64,000 bases of DNA from Pelodera strongyloides (GCA_036852015.1 JAANDG010000108.1:62001-126000); one strand, 5' to 3'. Counted from the first letter of the stretch, positions 1 to 13,584 are shown. The notes: generated by a model from the letters alone, not told the origin. Program-made: numbers and translations.

Positions 1-864
1 AAAATCAATAAATAGATGATTTGACCGAACATTTTGGCTTAGATCGATTGTTAGTAATCAGTGTAGGGTCAGTTACCCCCTTGGGAAGAAGGTTCAGCGA
101 AATTGGGTGACCAGAACCCTTTTTGGAGATGAAAAAATTTTGAAAAAAAAAATCAATAAATCGATAATTTGATAATACTGATAGCGTAGATCGATTCGGC
201 ATGGCCTGTTATCCATCTGGGTGAAGTTTAAGCTCGATCGGCTAGCCCTTTACAAAAAAAATTTGGTGCCCCCCCCCAACGGCAGTAGCACCGTGATTTG
301 TTTTGTTATCCTGTTAGTTGTTTTTTCGGGGCGCTACCATTACTTTCGCTGTGATTTGCCTTGAACCAGTAGTAGAGTATTATTCGTAATAGTCGTAAAG
401 AGAGCCTATTTCTTGTTGGTCGTGCGCTAACCGCTCCACTCCTAACGAAACTGTTTCTATTATGCACCTTAACAAGAAGGCATGTGATAAAACCGTTTCT
501 CTGTATTTGCCATTATAACGACTGTTTATAGATAACTATATACTTTACTGTTAATATAGAATGCTACAGTGCCTCTTACTGTGGTTTCTCTTCATCCTAC
601 ATTACCATAATATCGTTACCATGTGAGGCCTCCAGACTCCAGAGAGGGCACGTAGCAGCACACATTTGTCTTGATGGATACCTTGTTATATTTTAAGACA
701 CAGGATTTTAAAACGTGCTTGATATTATAGTTAGCTACACGGTTGTTTTTTTCATGGAATTTCTTCTCCTTTGATATTTTGTTGCGTTTCGGTATATTTC
801 CTGAAACTCACATCATTTTCTCATTTTGTCATGGTTGTCAGATTATGTATCTTATTATTTGCAG
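1..864. other. Non-coding sequence upstream of the ONECUT gene
   Basis: I see no supportable gene here. Only short chance reading frames occur. A strong 3' splice site (TTTGCAG) ends at 864, immediately before the first coding exon of the ONECUT gene. It may be a spliced-leader acceptor or the end of a 5' UTR intron. Confidence 0.6.
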
Positions 865-919
865 GGTCTATTTGTCTATACCTCATACTTGCGATCGCCG
901 ATCACCTTGATGTTGAACG

Positions 920-3900
920 ATGGAACCGCCTGCTGCCACATCTTGTAGCTCTCATGTGGGCGGACTTGGAACCAATGGGTAAGGGTTTTTCATACACTCC
1001 ATAGGCCTACGATTGGTTTTAAATTTTGTATCTCTAGGCCCCAACAATATGAGTTTACTGAATGAGTCGTACCGCCTGCAGGTCATTTTATGTCTTTTTG
1101 TGAGGATAGTATAGCTTGTGGGATCTCCGTTTGCTAAGTTGTTATTAACTTTATATGGTCATATAGATCGTGTGATTGTGATTAGATCCATAACGACACC
1201 CATTACGGGCGAGCAAACTACCTATAGATCACGTTATAAAGTGATCTATCTTTATCCTTTATTATCCTCACCTCTACTACTATTTTTCTCTTCTGATAAT
1301 TATGTCCTTGTATTTCAGGTGCCGGTCGGAGAAGACACGTCGCAGTGCGACGGATTTTCTCCAGATTGATCCATCGAGCACATTTATTGCCAATTCAACG
1401 CATCAAATGGAAGAACTGCCGGAGAATTTCTTGGAAACGATCAGTCCCCAGCAGACTAATCAACCTTTCCATGAGACAAACGCTTCAAGCCCGCAGCTTG
1501 CTCCACTCGCGCCTATGAGCATAGGAACTGAGCAGAGGTACGTAATTAAATGTAGGACATAATTGGATGTTATAATTTTAAGTTTCCGATTTTCCTATCT
1601 TGCTCCGTAATATCCCTTGTGATTCGTTATTCTTGTATAGATTGTTTTGGAACTAAATGGTAGAATATTGATATGGCTTATCCTAATTTTATGAGCGTCT
1701 CGTAATATTGAATTTTCTCTGTGCAAATGCGAGTCGATGAATAGAAATCAATTTTTCGCCGCGCGCGCTTTATTGCTATTCCACACAGTAATCGTATTCG
1801 ATCGCCGTATTTTATTGGAAAATATTATTGACTTTCGATCAATCAGACTGCAGTTCTCTTTTTGAAGCGTGTATATTTAGACTTGTGCCATTTGCGTTTT
1901 TATTACTTTTTTTTAGCAATCCTAAGTTTTCGTTTCCAATGACGTCACTAATTTGTGTACTGGCTAGAATGTTCGTTATATGTTCTTATTTTAAATTTTA
2001 ACTATTTCCAGTGGTAGTTATTCGTCAATGCTCAACATGAGTTCGCAGTATGGTTCTGAAGGATTGTCATCCCTACGGCATAATGATAAGTCAAGGTAGG
2101 ATTCTTACGGCATGTCGTACCTTAAATCATAACGTATATTTTATAGAGTATTTTTTATTTCAGTGTTTTACAGACTTTTGTGTGAATCCTGGTCAAAAAT
2201 CAAAATGTTTCCTCGAGGTTTTATGACCTCAAATCATGAATATATTTCGTTTTGTGTTATATAGCTTTATGCAAGTATGCAGATCAAAATCTACTGACTC
2301 ACAATTTTTAATTTATATTATATTTCTGTTTTTAGCTTCGGTAACGGTCCCGCCTGTCTTTTATCCCCACTAAATGTGGACAGTAGGAGGCAATCGCTGG
2401 CTAACGAATACTCGCGAAATGTATATATTAAGGTAAGCATGGCTATTTCTTTATATTTATTGTGTACATTATCACTTATTTATGCCACCATTTTGGTTGT
2501 TCGGTTCTGGTATTTATTTGGCCGTTAATAATCTTTTCGTTTCCGAAAAGTTGTGTTTACAATTTACTATGTATTTTTTTTTAATATGATGTGTTTGAAG
2601 TTTGAACTATGTTTATTGAATTCTGTACGATACACACACAAAACGGTATTGCAATTTGTAAATTGTAGGCTTTTGTAAATATGTTTTAGGAAGTTTATAA
2701 ATATCAAATATGTTTTAGGAAGAGACGGATTTGGACAACGTTCATCACTACTCGAATAATCAGATGATGGGCTCGGCTCAACAGAATGAGTTGGACCGAA
2801 ATGCTGAGACTCCTCCCGCAGTGAGCAACGTGGAACTGGCCACCACGATGATCGCCTCCCTGATTGGAGATCAGGTAGTGTGTAGTTTGGAGTTTATAGT
2901 TTGTCGATGTCATATACGCCGTACTGTACCATAGCAAAACAACAGTGTTTCTATTTGTAACATAGCCGTATCGGTATTCCTAAAACAACTCTAATGCGGA
3001 TTCTTTTGGCTGTTTTTTGAGAGAGGGAATGGAATATGATATGTCATCGTCTCGAGGAATTTTTCCCCATCTAATCGAATTGAACTTGGTTTTATTCATG
3101 ATAATTAGTGAGGAAAAAATTCTGATTCAGCGAAAGTTGGGAATAGCTTAAACTAAAACTTATTGCCCATTTTATCTACCTAACTTGATTCGTATAGGGA
3201 TTTCAGGGCGAGTCGTATCCCTCTCACGGCTACTCATCCACGCCCTCGAGTAGTATGATGGTACAACAGAGACTGAGTGCCATCAAGACTGACGAAGACA
3301 GTCTTGACGGGGGAAGTTCGCAGGCTCATCAGAATGGAGACCACGACGGACAGCAACAGGTCTTCCAGCCGCAGTATAATATGCAAAAAGGTTAGTCGGT
3401 GTTTGCGCGTTTTTTATTTTGTATTACATGGTGGCCCTGTGACCCATACTTTGATTTCGTTTATGGTAGAACTCCTGTCTCCTGGACTATTGTTTTGTAA
3501 TTACTGCGCACGTGTTGGTCTTATATGAGGTTGTGGCGCGCGCGCGGGTCGTGCGTTTTTTTTGAACACTCGCTTTTCTAGAGGAGGAAGAAGTAGAATC
3601 ATCTGGTGAGAATAATTTGACACCAACAAAAGGACCCACACCAGGTAGAATATAGGAATGGTGTGAATTTTTATGAGTCAACCATTCTAACGAGTGATTT
3701 GGGTGCAAGCCTGAAGTACTTACCACTTATCTCTTGACTTAACTACACGACTGCATGAGATCTCAATTAAGTTGCATGTATAAGTTATGTCTTATGTGTA
3801 ACACCTTGATGCACTACTCTGTCCTTCTACCACACTGTAAATTTGTTATTATATTAGTAAACTTGGGTATATCATTTAATGCAGAAACAGTGATCTTGTC

Positions 3901-6900
3901 CTTGATTTTCACATTTCTCTGTTTTTTTCCCCTCTTTTCTCCTCTACCTTCTTTTAATATGTTTTGTTTCGTAATTATTATCGACTCTCTATCATATACT
4001 CGATACAATACCTTCTGCCTTTTTCCGTAGGAACTGGTTCCCTTTCTATCTCTTTGCGTAATAGTTTGCGCGCGACTTTCCTTTCTTACCTTCTTTAGCT
4101 AATAAAATAAAGGTGTCGGGATGAGTACTGTCCACACCTGGCACGTGAAGAGCGCGATATTTTTTATACATTTTTTTACGTATAGTAATCACACTCTATT
4201 TTTACTCTCTTTTTGTATTGCTGCCGGTATCGGTTCAAATTCCACTCTGTCTCTCACTCGGACATAACATTCATTGTAACAGATAGTTAACTTTTCTTTG
4301 AGAATTTGAGAACAGGAAAATAGTGCTAAAGTAATGTTTGCGATTAATTTGTATTAGTACTATACTTGTACTACTATATTACTGGGGATTGGGGAATCTC
4401 AATGCTTGTTAGAACTTAGAACTGACAATGACACTATGTGCTTTCATATTGAAAGTGGGAATTGGGCGTTTGCGTCTGCGAATGAATGCTAGAGTTGTTG
4501 GTTGTTTCAGTATGTGTGTGTGTGTGTGTGGGTACGTTACGTGGGGTGTACACCGGAGAGAGAGAGGGACGTCAGGCATGACAGGAGTGGGAGAATGAAT
4601 GCTGCGGCAGCACTGCCCAACAACCATCCTTGCGTTATTTGTTGGTGGCTTGACGGCGTATGCGGACAGGAAAATAGTGGGAGATATTTGGAGAGAACAG
4701 AGTCGCATGCGAATGGTTATTAGCGAGAGAGTGTCGTGAGAGAGACGAGATGCTGTAGTAGAGAGTGTATCAGGGGGAGAGATGCAGAGTGTGACTGTGT
4801 GACACTGGGAGGGTTTTGCGAGATAAGAGAAGAGTGAAGGGGAAGGGAGTATACATGCATGCAAGAGGGGGAATGGGCGTGGCCAGGGACCTGGAGAGAG
4901 AGAGAGGAGGGGAGAGGAGGGAGCGTCATGTTCCGCAAATGGCAAAGCGACGGAATAGAGGAGGGCAACTGAAGAACGAGCCGGGAACCAAGCCGGCCGG
5001 GAAGGCATGAAACTACCAGCCGGCAAGGAGGGGAGCGAGGGAGGGATTATGCTTCCTTGGGGAACTAAAAGTCTTGTGCAAAGTGAATATTAACTAGGAC
5101 TACCAGTCGGCAAGGAGGGGAGCGAGGGAGGGATTGTGCTTCCTTGGGGAACTAGAAAGTCTTGAGCAAAGTGAATATTAACTAGGGAGAGAGAGCCTTT
5201 AGATACCTTTTGCATAGTTGAATGGGTTCATGTGTCATTTTGTTATTGTTATTTAAAAGAGGACTTGGTTATGAATGTCTAGCGCTCTATGCATCCAGTG
5301 TGCCTCCATTTTAATTGTTCTCGTTAATGCATATTGAATTGAAATTGAAATTGAAACCTTAGATATTTGACACCTTTACTTTGTCCAATCGTCCAATGTT
5401 TTTCTGTGCATCATACAATCATAACAAGAACTGTGTTAACGTGTGTGGGTCGTGGGTTAATTACTCTGATATGATAACAAATAACGCGCATGCGAAGAAA
5501 ACGTCCAATGGTCCAATAATTCCTCTTCCAATAAGTTTATTATATTTATTATTGAGTTTGTTAGTATATTTTCTTGTTTTTCAGCCAAGCGAGTGTATTC
5601 GACAAAAGATACGAGTGATCCGTTGAATGCGGAAATTGACGATGATATTTATATTGACACTAAGGTTGGTTTTCATATTTTTATTTTGTTGGCTATTACA
5701 GACTGAGACTGGAAATTAGACATTTTTGGAGTTATACGTTTAGTTAAGATGTCTGAGCCTGAACCTAGTAGTTTAGGTGCGCTGGCTTAGTGTTGGCCAT
5801 AGACTGTAAATACCATTTCATTCGAAGATTTACGCACGTTTTTTTAGAAGCTAGGTCCTTTTGGCGCCTAGCATCCCGTAAGGTAAACCATGGAATTATG
5901 TGAGTTAATCATTTTCAGGAGTTATGTAAGCGTATTGCTTACGAGTTGAAGCAACACTCGATACCACAAGCGATCTTTGCTGAACGAATATTATGCAGGT
6001 GAGCATATTTATTATATAGTTTTTTTTTAATATTTTATACTTGTTTCGCTTGCGTAATGCAGGTTTTAGTCTTTTAGTACACTACACGAAATGTCTTTTG
6101 TGACTTTTACTTTTTTTAATCTTTCTTTGATTGTTTTGAAATGACTTGTGTAAATATTTGTTTGCAGGAGTCAGGGCACGCTTTCCGACCTGTTGAGGAA
6201 CCCAAAACCGTGGAATAAGTTGAAATCTGGCCGGGAAACCTTCCGTCGAATGTACAACTGGGTACAACAACCTCTGGAGTCGAGACTTGCCATACTGGAC
6301 ATGCTCAACAAAGGTTATTTTTGTTTGTTTGTTTGTTTGTTTGTTTGTTTGCTTGTGTTTATATTTACGTCTGGTTAAGCAGAGTATTGTGGATTTAGTA
6401 CTGGATCTTCCTAGTAGTGGCCGCATACTGTATCGGATTTGAGCTATTTTTACTTGTAATGTTTATGAAACTTTTCGTATCATTTATGGAATACCGCTGC
6501 TGTTTTTTCGTGTGTGAATTGTCCAGAAATACTTGTTGTTATAGCATAATAATAATAATAATAACAATTATTATTATTATTATTATTATTATTGTCTAAT
6601 CTATTTTCAGAAGGGGGAACAGGAGGCGAGAATGGAAGTGTTGGTCTGATTGGCGGGCCTAAACTTGGATGTGGCATGTCTCCGCCCACCCCCGCACAGA
6701 ACGTGAGGCACCACACAAGGCATAGGCACTTGGGAGGCGGGAGTCAATGTAAGTGGATGTTTAACTTGGCATATAGGGTGTTTTCGTTCTGTCGAATGAA
6801 CGTTGAATTTGACAAGACGATGTTTTTCAAAAAAAAAATAGAACAGTGCACTTTTGTATTATGTGCCTGTGGCGATTGTTATTGGGTTGTTTTTGCTTTT

Positions 6901-9049
6901 CCGTAAAAATTTCAATCACGGAGTAAAAATTCCAATCATGTTGATCATTTTGGGCTTTGGGGTTTGTGAAGAAAACACTTCTTTATTTTCGCTTCTTTTA
7001 GTGGAAGGCGAACCAGCGAATAAGCGACCACGACTTGTATTCACCGATATACAAAAGCGGACTTTGCAGGTGTGTTTTTTTGTTTATTTTCACTATAGGT
7101 ATAGACTATTGAACGATTTAATTTGATCCTATTTAATGTTCTATGGCTGTAGATGCATTTTTGTTTTCTTGAGTGACGCATTCGTGCTTGTTGACTTATA
7201 GTTTATTGAATCATTCACATTTCGTCGTAGTGAATGGTATAATGTTGTATTTTCCATATTTTCCGCGTTTCAGGCAATTTTCAAAGAAACGCAACGTCCG
7301 TCGCGTGAAATGCAGCAGACGATTGCGGAGCACTTACGCTTGGACCTTTCCACAGTGGCCAATTTCTTTATGAACGCGCGGAGGAGGTCGAGAATCGGAC
7401 CGAATACCAATGACGAACCTGCTCCATATCAGCAAGTATGCTTTTGCCTCATTTTACCATTTTATACTGTTTTGCGTGTCGTTTTTTGAGTGTGAATCAC
7501 TGTGGATTGACCCTTATGATTACTCTTTAAGTCTGGCGCTTTAACTCTGTGTTTGGCTAGAAATTTGAGGAAACCTGGAATTTTTCATTTTTTTTTGTAG
7601 AATTTAGATGTTTCAAAATCGCTTTAATGTTTCCAGCCAGTCGAGCACTCTGTTTTGTCCTTGGGAAATCTTGTGTGCATTGAATAACGTAAGGCGTAAT
7701 GATATGCTTTTCAGGTCCGACCCATTACCCCACCTCCGGAGGAGAGTCCTCCGCGGCCAAATCAACCTCGCCAACGACCGGCGAATAGGCAACCCGCGAA
7801 TATGCAGCTTATCGAGGATACGGTAGGTTTATGTTTTGTTTGACTTTATCTTGTTTTTGTTGGCCACTTCACTTCATATTGACACTTCTGAACATCACGT
7901 ACGTATATTTTTTTTTATCACGGATCTCACTCTGAAACCATCCAGTGAATAATGAAGCCAATAAGTACTCCGGCCTCCTGGTAATTGTATTCTATGACTT
8001 ACAATTAGCTGACTATTGAGAATAATTTGAGGCTATTGCTGGCTATATTTTAAGTCTGTTCCTTGCAGGTATGCGGTGTGGCCGAGCAAGCGATGGAATA
8101 CTCGCGGCGACTGGACGAAGAAGCGGCCGCGACTTCTTTACAAAATCTGCATAATATGGGCGCCGATGATTACAAGGTGGGATTTTTTATTCCAGACTGG
8201 GTCCCACTGGATTGTGCGGTCTTTTGACGTATTGCCTGTTTTTTTTAGTTGAGACACGTTTAATTTTAAAAGGTTCGGTGCCATTGCAAGCTGCTCATAA
8301 ATGCTTTGCACGACCCCAAAGTTAAAGACCCTCTAATAACTTCGAGACCGTTACTTTGGTTTCACCGACTTTATTGATAACGATAACATAAGGATTTGGT
8401 TCTATTTCTGTCCAATCCGTCTTTACGGTAGTAAAAATAAGCTCGAGGATTTTTCTTAGTTCTTCTACCAAATTGAGCACGTTTTTAATGAACTTAGACT
8501 TTGATTGATTAGTGGGATGTGAGATTTCTAAATTTCATAGTTGCCCTCTATTCAGGAGATAGTGAAAATGGACCCGATGGACCAGCCGGCCTCCTCAATG
8601 GACGCACTCGATGAGTCGATCTCGGCTGTGGCCGGGGTAGTTGAGCATGATCCCCAAGTGCCAGTTGTCAAGTATACGGTACCGGATGTGGATGCGGATG
8701 ACCAAGCACAGGTAGGCTTCGTAATTTTTATTACAGTAGCTAGTCTAATTACTGATTGATGTAGGAGGGTATTTCGGTGTGAATAGGCCCATACCCCTGC
8801 TTTTTCGTATCTTCTGATTTTTGCTGTATGATTTTTTTTCACAATTTTTGAATTTATTTGATTACGTTCAGGTTTTAACTTTTTTTTATTCAGCTTTCAC
8901 TGCTTCACGATCAGAATGATGAAGAAGACCTGCAAGATGTGATCAAAACTGAGACTCCAACCTCTGAAGGGGGCGGGGCTATGACTCTGGCCCAAGTTCT
9001 GGGTGGTCCTGCAGCGCCCTCTATTCAGAACCACTTGGCACAACAATAG
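920..9049 (+). CDS. ONECUT-type CUT-homeobox transcription factor
   Basis: Sequence-specific nuclear DNA-binding protein of the ONECUT/HNF6 class (nematode relatives ceh-38/ceh-48). Coding exons: 920-978, 1319-1537, 2012-2095, 2336-2432, 2719-2874, 3207-3390, 5585-5664, 5919-5998, 6168-6313, 6611-6748, 7002-7069, 7274-7435, 7715-7822, 8069-8176, 8556-8711, 8894-9049. All phases join, giving about 666 aa ending at TAG. The single CUT domain lies at about residues 290-370, with SIPQAIFAERIL, SQGTLSDLLRNPKPW and KSGRETFRRMYNW. The homeodomain lies at about 420-482 and carries the class-specific NFFMNARRRS with Met at recognition-helix position 50. The N-terminal ~265 residues are Ser/Gln/Asn-rich and probably disordered; the tail is acidic. 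The CUT-to-homeodomain linker has its own Gly/His-rich exon (6611-6748). The start was chosen because ATG 920 lies just after the acceptor at 864 and only its frame joins exon 2. The N-terminal exons are less certain than the DNA-binding exons. Confidence 0.94.
3391..5584 (+). other. Large ONECUT intron with purine-rich repeats
   Basis: This 2.2 kb intron is the largest of the gene. It contains a short GT run (about 4511-4530), a long GA-rich purine tract on the plus strand (about 4555-5010) and a two-copy tandem repeat. I see no exon in it. Chance open frames across the GA-rich tract are low-complexity only. Confidence 0.7.
5012..5186. repeat. Two-copy tandem repeat, unit about 87-88 bp
   Basis: The unit beginning ACTACCAGCCGGCAAGGAGG recurs immediately as ACTACCAGTCGGCAAGGAGG. 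Both copies end in GTGAATATTAACTAGG. Only a handful of differences separate them. The repeat lies inside an ONECUT intron. Confidence 0.95.
6321..6352. repeat. (TTTG)n microsatellite
   Basis: About seven consecutive TTTG units, starting 8 bp after the donor of the CUT-domain exon that ends at 6313. Confidence 0.95.
6547..6594. repeat. AAT/ATT microsatellite
   Basis: AAT units followed by ATT units form a self-complementary AT-rich tract just upstream of the acceptor at 6610. Confidence 0.95.
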
Positions 9050-10735
9050 GAGGAGCGTCTACTGTATCGGTAGACCGTTTTATTTCCTTAGGAGATGTAC
9101 CGTAACCCAAGTATTTGATTCACTCGTGATATGTATAATGTATGTGTCCCCGTTTCTCTTATTTTGTCGCCTAATGTCTAGTCTATCATCAAGCCTAACT
9201 AACTTCCTTGGCATTATGGTTCAGCTTTTGATTTTGAAGACCAAAAATATTTTCCTCATTTTTGTTAAGTGTAAAATGAAAATAGAATCCCGTCACTCTG
9301 CCGTTGAAACGCGACAAGTTCCTTGCCAATTTTTATTATTATTGTTCAAATATATATCTTTTGAATTCTCAGTTATTTTTTACTTCATACCACTTAGACC
9401 ATTTATAGCTTGTATTTCTTTGAGCATTGTAAACGTTTCAATATTTGTTTCATTGGCAGGACCACCCATATGCAGGAGTTGACTTCTATTTCACTATTTT
9501 CAGTACAGTACTCGTTTTTGATGGGAAATTGGATTTTAGTTGAAGTTCGTATTTTTGGATTTATTCCCTTAAAACGAGTCCTATGAGTAACTATTATTTC
9601 TCCTCACTTGCTCTCCTCGTATTGTTGTATGTATTTTCCAAATTGAGTTTCAGGTTACCCAAAGACTAGACTGGTGTTGTTCCGAATACTGTGGTTCACG
9701 TTTAAACTTAGACAATGCTATTTTTGTCCATTTGTATCTATCATCCGGCAGTCTCATATTTGTAGTTTGTAGTTGATTTGTATTTGTGCATTTATGACCC
9801 CCTCTCGCTGTCTCTTCTTTCTTTCCATTGCCTATGATTTGCATCTCGAGCGGTTAGTGAGGCGGTATGGGGTGGGTTCTACCCTTGAGTTCTAGAGCTG
9901 GACCACGAACCTTGGACCCTGGTTAGACTAGACCTCTACCCGTCCTTCTAAACGTATATTCAATTACAATCTCGGTGAACAATTCAAGTTGCGGCCTTTA
10001 AAGCCCATCATATGAAGACGTATTTGTTTGTATGTTTTGTTGCTAGTTTGGGAGTAACTGAGTCATAAAATAGGTTAACTTGTTTAATACTTGGCCTATT
10101 GTAGCTATGGCCCTCTCCGTGTGCAGTGACACATATACAATGCCGTCCTTGGTTCGCAGTAGTATTTGCTAGTTGTTTGTTTAGTTTACAATAGTAGATG
10201 GTCTTTTGATAAGCTTCGGACTCCTTGTTTACATACACACATATATACGAATAGTATTTTATTGGTCGTACTTGGTATTATATGTTGGGTAAGGGAGAAC
10301 TTGGGAGTTACGGAGGCTGCGGAGAAATGCACACCGTGAGCCGGCGTGAGCTCCGGTCCCCAAGTTCTATTCCTGCTGCCTACTTTATTTTGTCGAACTC
10401 TGAATTTCTCACTTATTTGAAATACGTGGCGTGTCCTTTTGTGTTCCGTCGGTGTATATGTGTTTTCTCGTATGACTCGGACCGTCTGGACACTCTCAAT
10501 TAATGCCTCACAGTAAGTACTGTATATCGCAGAACTCTGCGACTCTCTACTCTCTGTCGTGAAGTATATCTTTGCCTATAAGTTATTTTCATTTTATAGT
10601 TGTATTGAAGCTTGGAATTCCTGCACTAACATGTTTGTTTTTTAGTTGTGTTCTTACAAATTGTAGTATTTTTTTGATTTGACGTTGGTGGTTTTTGCGT
10701 TTTTACCGTAGTATTCGTGATTTATCGTGCGGTTT

Positions 10736-10741
10736 AATAAA
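10736..10741 (+). terminator. Candidate polyadenylation signal of ONECUT
   Basis: Canonical AATAAA on the coding strand, 1.7 kb after the stop codon. No transcript evidence is available. Confidence 0.3.
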
Positions 10742-11496
10742 CCCAAGGTACTGTATTTAGTAATAATGTGGCCCAGCTGCACGATAAATAATAATATGTT
10801 TGTGTGAAGAATTTACCGTCGTTTTTATTTGATTTTGTTTATATGATGTATACATAATTTGATTACTTTCCATTATGTGTTTTACTTACTTTTTTTGTCT
10901 TTTTCACTATTATGGTAATAAATCATTTAGGTGTCTTGTAATGAGTGTTTTGTATAAATTTCAAAATATTTGTACGATTTTTATTTAAACTCGAGGATGA
11001 GGTGTAAGTAAATAAGTAAGTTAAAGCCTGGGACAGTATGCTTATTTGACTTATTTTGAGGGGATTATCCACAAGGCATTTATGCAAATTAGAATGTTTT
11101 TCTAGAAAAATAAATAGTTTCGTAAAGTAGGAAATTCAAGAATTTCGGCGTAGGGTATGTGTGAGACTAATGTCTGTTTTTAAAGCGATATAGCAGCTAG
11201 TTTTTGAAATGTATGTTGTATGTAAGTGACGAAATTATACTAAAAGTCGCGCAGCTATTTATTTGAATACACGTGCAACATACGTTTCAAAAACAAGCTG
11301 TTGTACTGCTGAGTGAGTGTTCCTATAAAACAATAAACAACAACTGACTAGATTGTACAAAGAACACAGTGACCAATTAGCAACATGGTGATATAAACTT
11401 GAGCAAATATACATTCGATAAGTGAAAATAGCGCGCCCGGTGGCGCCCTCTCAGAAGATTACGGTATTTAATTGTATTCTGGAGATAATTACGATT

Positions 11497-11667
11497 TTAA
11501 AGCGAAATGCCAGCCTCTTTGGAAAATTTGCATATGATAAACAAATCCGATGTATCCTATGCTAATTTTGTACGATTGCCGTGGACGATCGTACAAAATT
11601 AGCATAGGATACATAGGATTTGCCTATCATATGCAAATTTTCCAAAGGGGCTAGCATTTCGCTTTAA
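11497..11667. mobile_element. Palindromic TTAA-flanked MITE, copy 1
   Basis: A foldback element whose two halves are near-perfect inverted repeats. It starts TTAA-AGCGAAATGCC and ends GGCTAGCATTTCGCT-TTAA after correcting for strand. The centre (CGATTGCCGTGGACGATCG) is the only clearly asymmetric part. TTAA flanks both ends, as for TTAA-specific DNA transposons (piggyBac-like target preference). It has no coding capacity. Three further copies lie in M2. Confidence 0.95.
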
Positions 11668-12356
11668 GATAATTAATGGGTAATTAACATACGAAATTAG
11701 CCGCGAATTATTTTTTCGTAATTCTCCAGTATACAAAACATTAGAAAACACTAAAATAATTGAAAATTAACGTTGCACTACTGAAAAACAACTGAAAGTA
11801 GAAGATTAAAAGAATATTCATAATAAGTGATATAAAAGTGAATAGGAATAGAGTGACTTAGAGTTTAAGCGATGAGTTTGAGGCATAATACGTATAAGAT
11901 GGTTTGCTAAAACCAGACCTACTCCTATACGGGCAATTGCCCTTGCTAATTGGCATAATATTTGAGAGTGGGCCATCGGGGAGCCGGCAAGATAACAACA
12001 ATAATAATAATAATGAGAACAGAGATATAAAAAAGAATAATAAGATAAATATAATAACTCAGCTACTCGGGCCCAGTGATAAGTTTCACAGCGAAAATCT
12101 TCTACTAACTTTGGAGAAAGGAGGCTGAAGTCTGTAAGTACGTTTCAAACTACAGTTTTCCCTTTGGGACAGCGCGCTCTTGAAGGTAGGTTTACACACT
12201 TACCCCGGTGCACGAGTATGCTAGTTATGTCCGTCAACGATACACTAGGAACTTACATAAGCCAAAGTAGTTTGTGAAATGTGAAGTGAGCTTCAAACAG
12301 ATGATAGAAAGCAGTCAAATAGCACCATAGTAGAGAGTTACTCCGCTGTTTCCATG

Positions 12357-12878
12357 CTATGAAACTGAGGGAGAGTTCAGTGGTAATACTTCGATGTCGT
12401 CTCCTTCTGGCGGTTGTGTACCGGCACGGGACTCCTGAAACGGCATAACTATAGACAAGTCAGTTGTAGGTACAATGTGACCAGAGTGACCCGAGTTCGA
12501 ATCCAGCATGGATTGCTTTTTGCTAAGCTCCATGCGCCCAGTACCAGGTTGCACACAACTAGGATGTGTACCACATTTCATGAAACACTGCGCGGTTGTG
12601 CCACAAGTTTCAGGGTGAATGCAGTTTGTAAACACTACCTTGTAAATAAATTACGGATTGTGTAAAAATGGCCAGTAACACACCAATACGTTACACTGGT
12701 AACACTGCTCGAACGAAAAATCGGGAATTTCACAAATAATAATATGTAATGTGTGTATAATTGAGGGTACCTCGGGTATCGGTGTAATTGCCGTTCGGCC
12801 AAGAATCGGAAGAACAAGAAGTTCCGAAGGCTTTTCAGCCAATGATTGCGTCATTATGGAACGACGCGCGGTCATCAT
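12357..12878 (-). CDS. Small cysteine-rich protein, unknown function
   Basis: Three-exon model on the minus strand: 12878-12771, 12707-12690, 12638-12357, joined in phase 0 at both junctions (about 135 aa, stop TAG). The introns are 63 and 51 bp. A TTTCCAG acceptor lies just upstream of the tandem ATG codons. The middle micro-exon encodes QCYQCN and the last exon continues with cysteines spaced C-x4-C-x5-C-x3-C-x5-C, then a low-complexity acidic tail. A CYxC start followed by this spacing recalls Ly6/uPAR-like domains, but no signal peptide or membrane anchor is visible, so that comparison is weak. The acceptor of the 18-nt exon could instead be 3 nt further in. Isolated gene without neighbours. 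It may be partial if further 5' exons exist. Confidence 0.45.
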
Positions 12879-13584
12879 ACGAGCTGGAAATTTGATTTTT
12901 TTTTTTACTTTTTTCATTAGTAAACAATGATCAACCTTTCAACTGTGTCTACAAAATCTATTAAACTGAAATGAACATTTTATGTGTAATTAGCTACTGT
13001 ATATCAATTAGCTACTGTAGTTTAAGCTAGTGTATTTTACAATCTGATCTGATAACATGTTTTACATGTTCTCATATTAGGACAATGCAAACTGATACTA
13101 ATCCGATACTAACCTTGTGCTAGTTTAATCTTTTCCTGATTTCTTTTTCGATCCGCATTCCACCCACAGCACGCGTACTTGATGAGGAGGTTGCGGAAGA
13201 GCTGCAAGGCTTTTCAATTGAATATATAAATTGTGAAGCATAAATAAACGTGAGAACCTATTTTCGCCCTAGAAAATTCAGCATACAAGAGTATGTGGCA
13301 AGTCATGCTGAGAATGACACTACGGCAAATGTTCTTTTGCGTTCGCAGCATGTTAGCAAGCAGACTAGCAGACTATGGCATCGCTAGGGAAGGGAGAGAG
13401 GTGAATTGGACAGCGGTAAGTTGTTTAGCTTCTAGCTTCTAGCTTCATGTGAAATAGGAATTGTAAAGAAAAACTATGGATCAGATTGTTTAGGCATATT
13501 TGTCGGTAAAATGTTGGATGGCCCAGTGAAATAAGGGTTGTCCTCAGAGAAGTCAACCACATTGCGGCACATTACAATTGTGAT

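Larger units (their letters stand above)
9050..12356. other. ONECUT 3' region and intergenic sequence
   Basis: No convincing gene. The first part is probably the ONECUT 3' UTR; the first clear AATAAA I see is at 10736-10741, implying a 3' UTR of up to 1.7 kb, though an earlier variant signal is possible. The open frame at 9003-9482 overlaps the ONECUT stop in another frame and looks like T-rich UTR. A palindromic TTAA element lies at 11497-11667, and a short AAT run at about 11998-12014. Confidence 0.6.

Noticed and set aside
1407..1409. ATG at 1407 as the ONECUT start
   Set aside because: Possible, but the upstream frame stays open and joins exactly to an ATG-containing exon at 920-978 that follows a good acceptor.
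4409..5026. 205-codon minus-strand open frame
   Set aside because: Lies opposite the GA-rich tract and GT run of an ONECUT intron; the Ser/Leu/Pro-rich product is a composition artefact.
9003..9482. 159-codon plus-strand open frame
   Set aside because: Overlaps the ONECUT terminal exon in another frame and then runs through T-rich 3' UTR, giving an artificial Phe/Leu-rich protein.
13171..13243. Exon-like plus-strand segment after a CACCCACAG acceptor, ending in TAA
   Set aside because: It encodes a plausible short acidic peptide, but no upstream exon could be joined to it.
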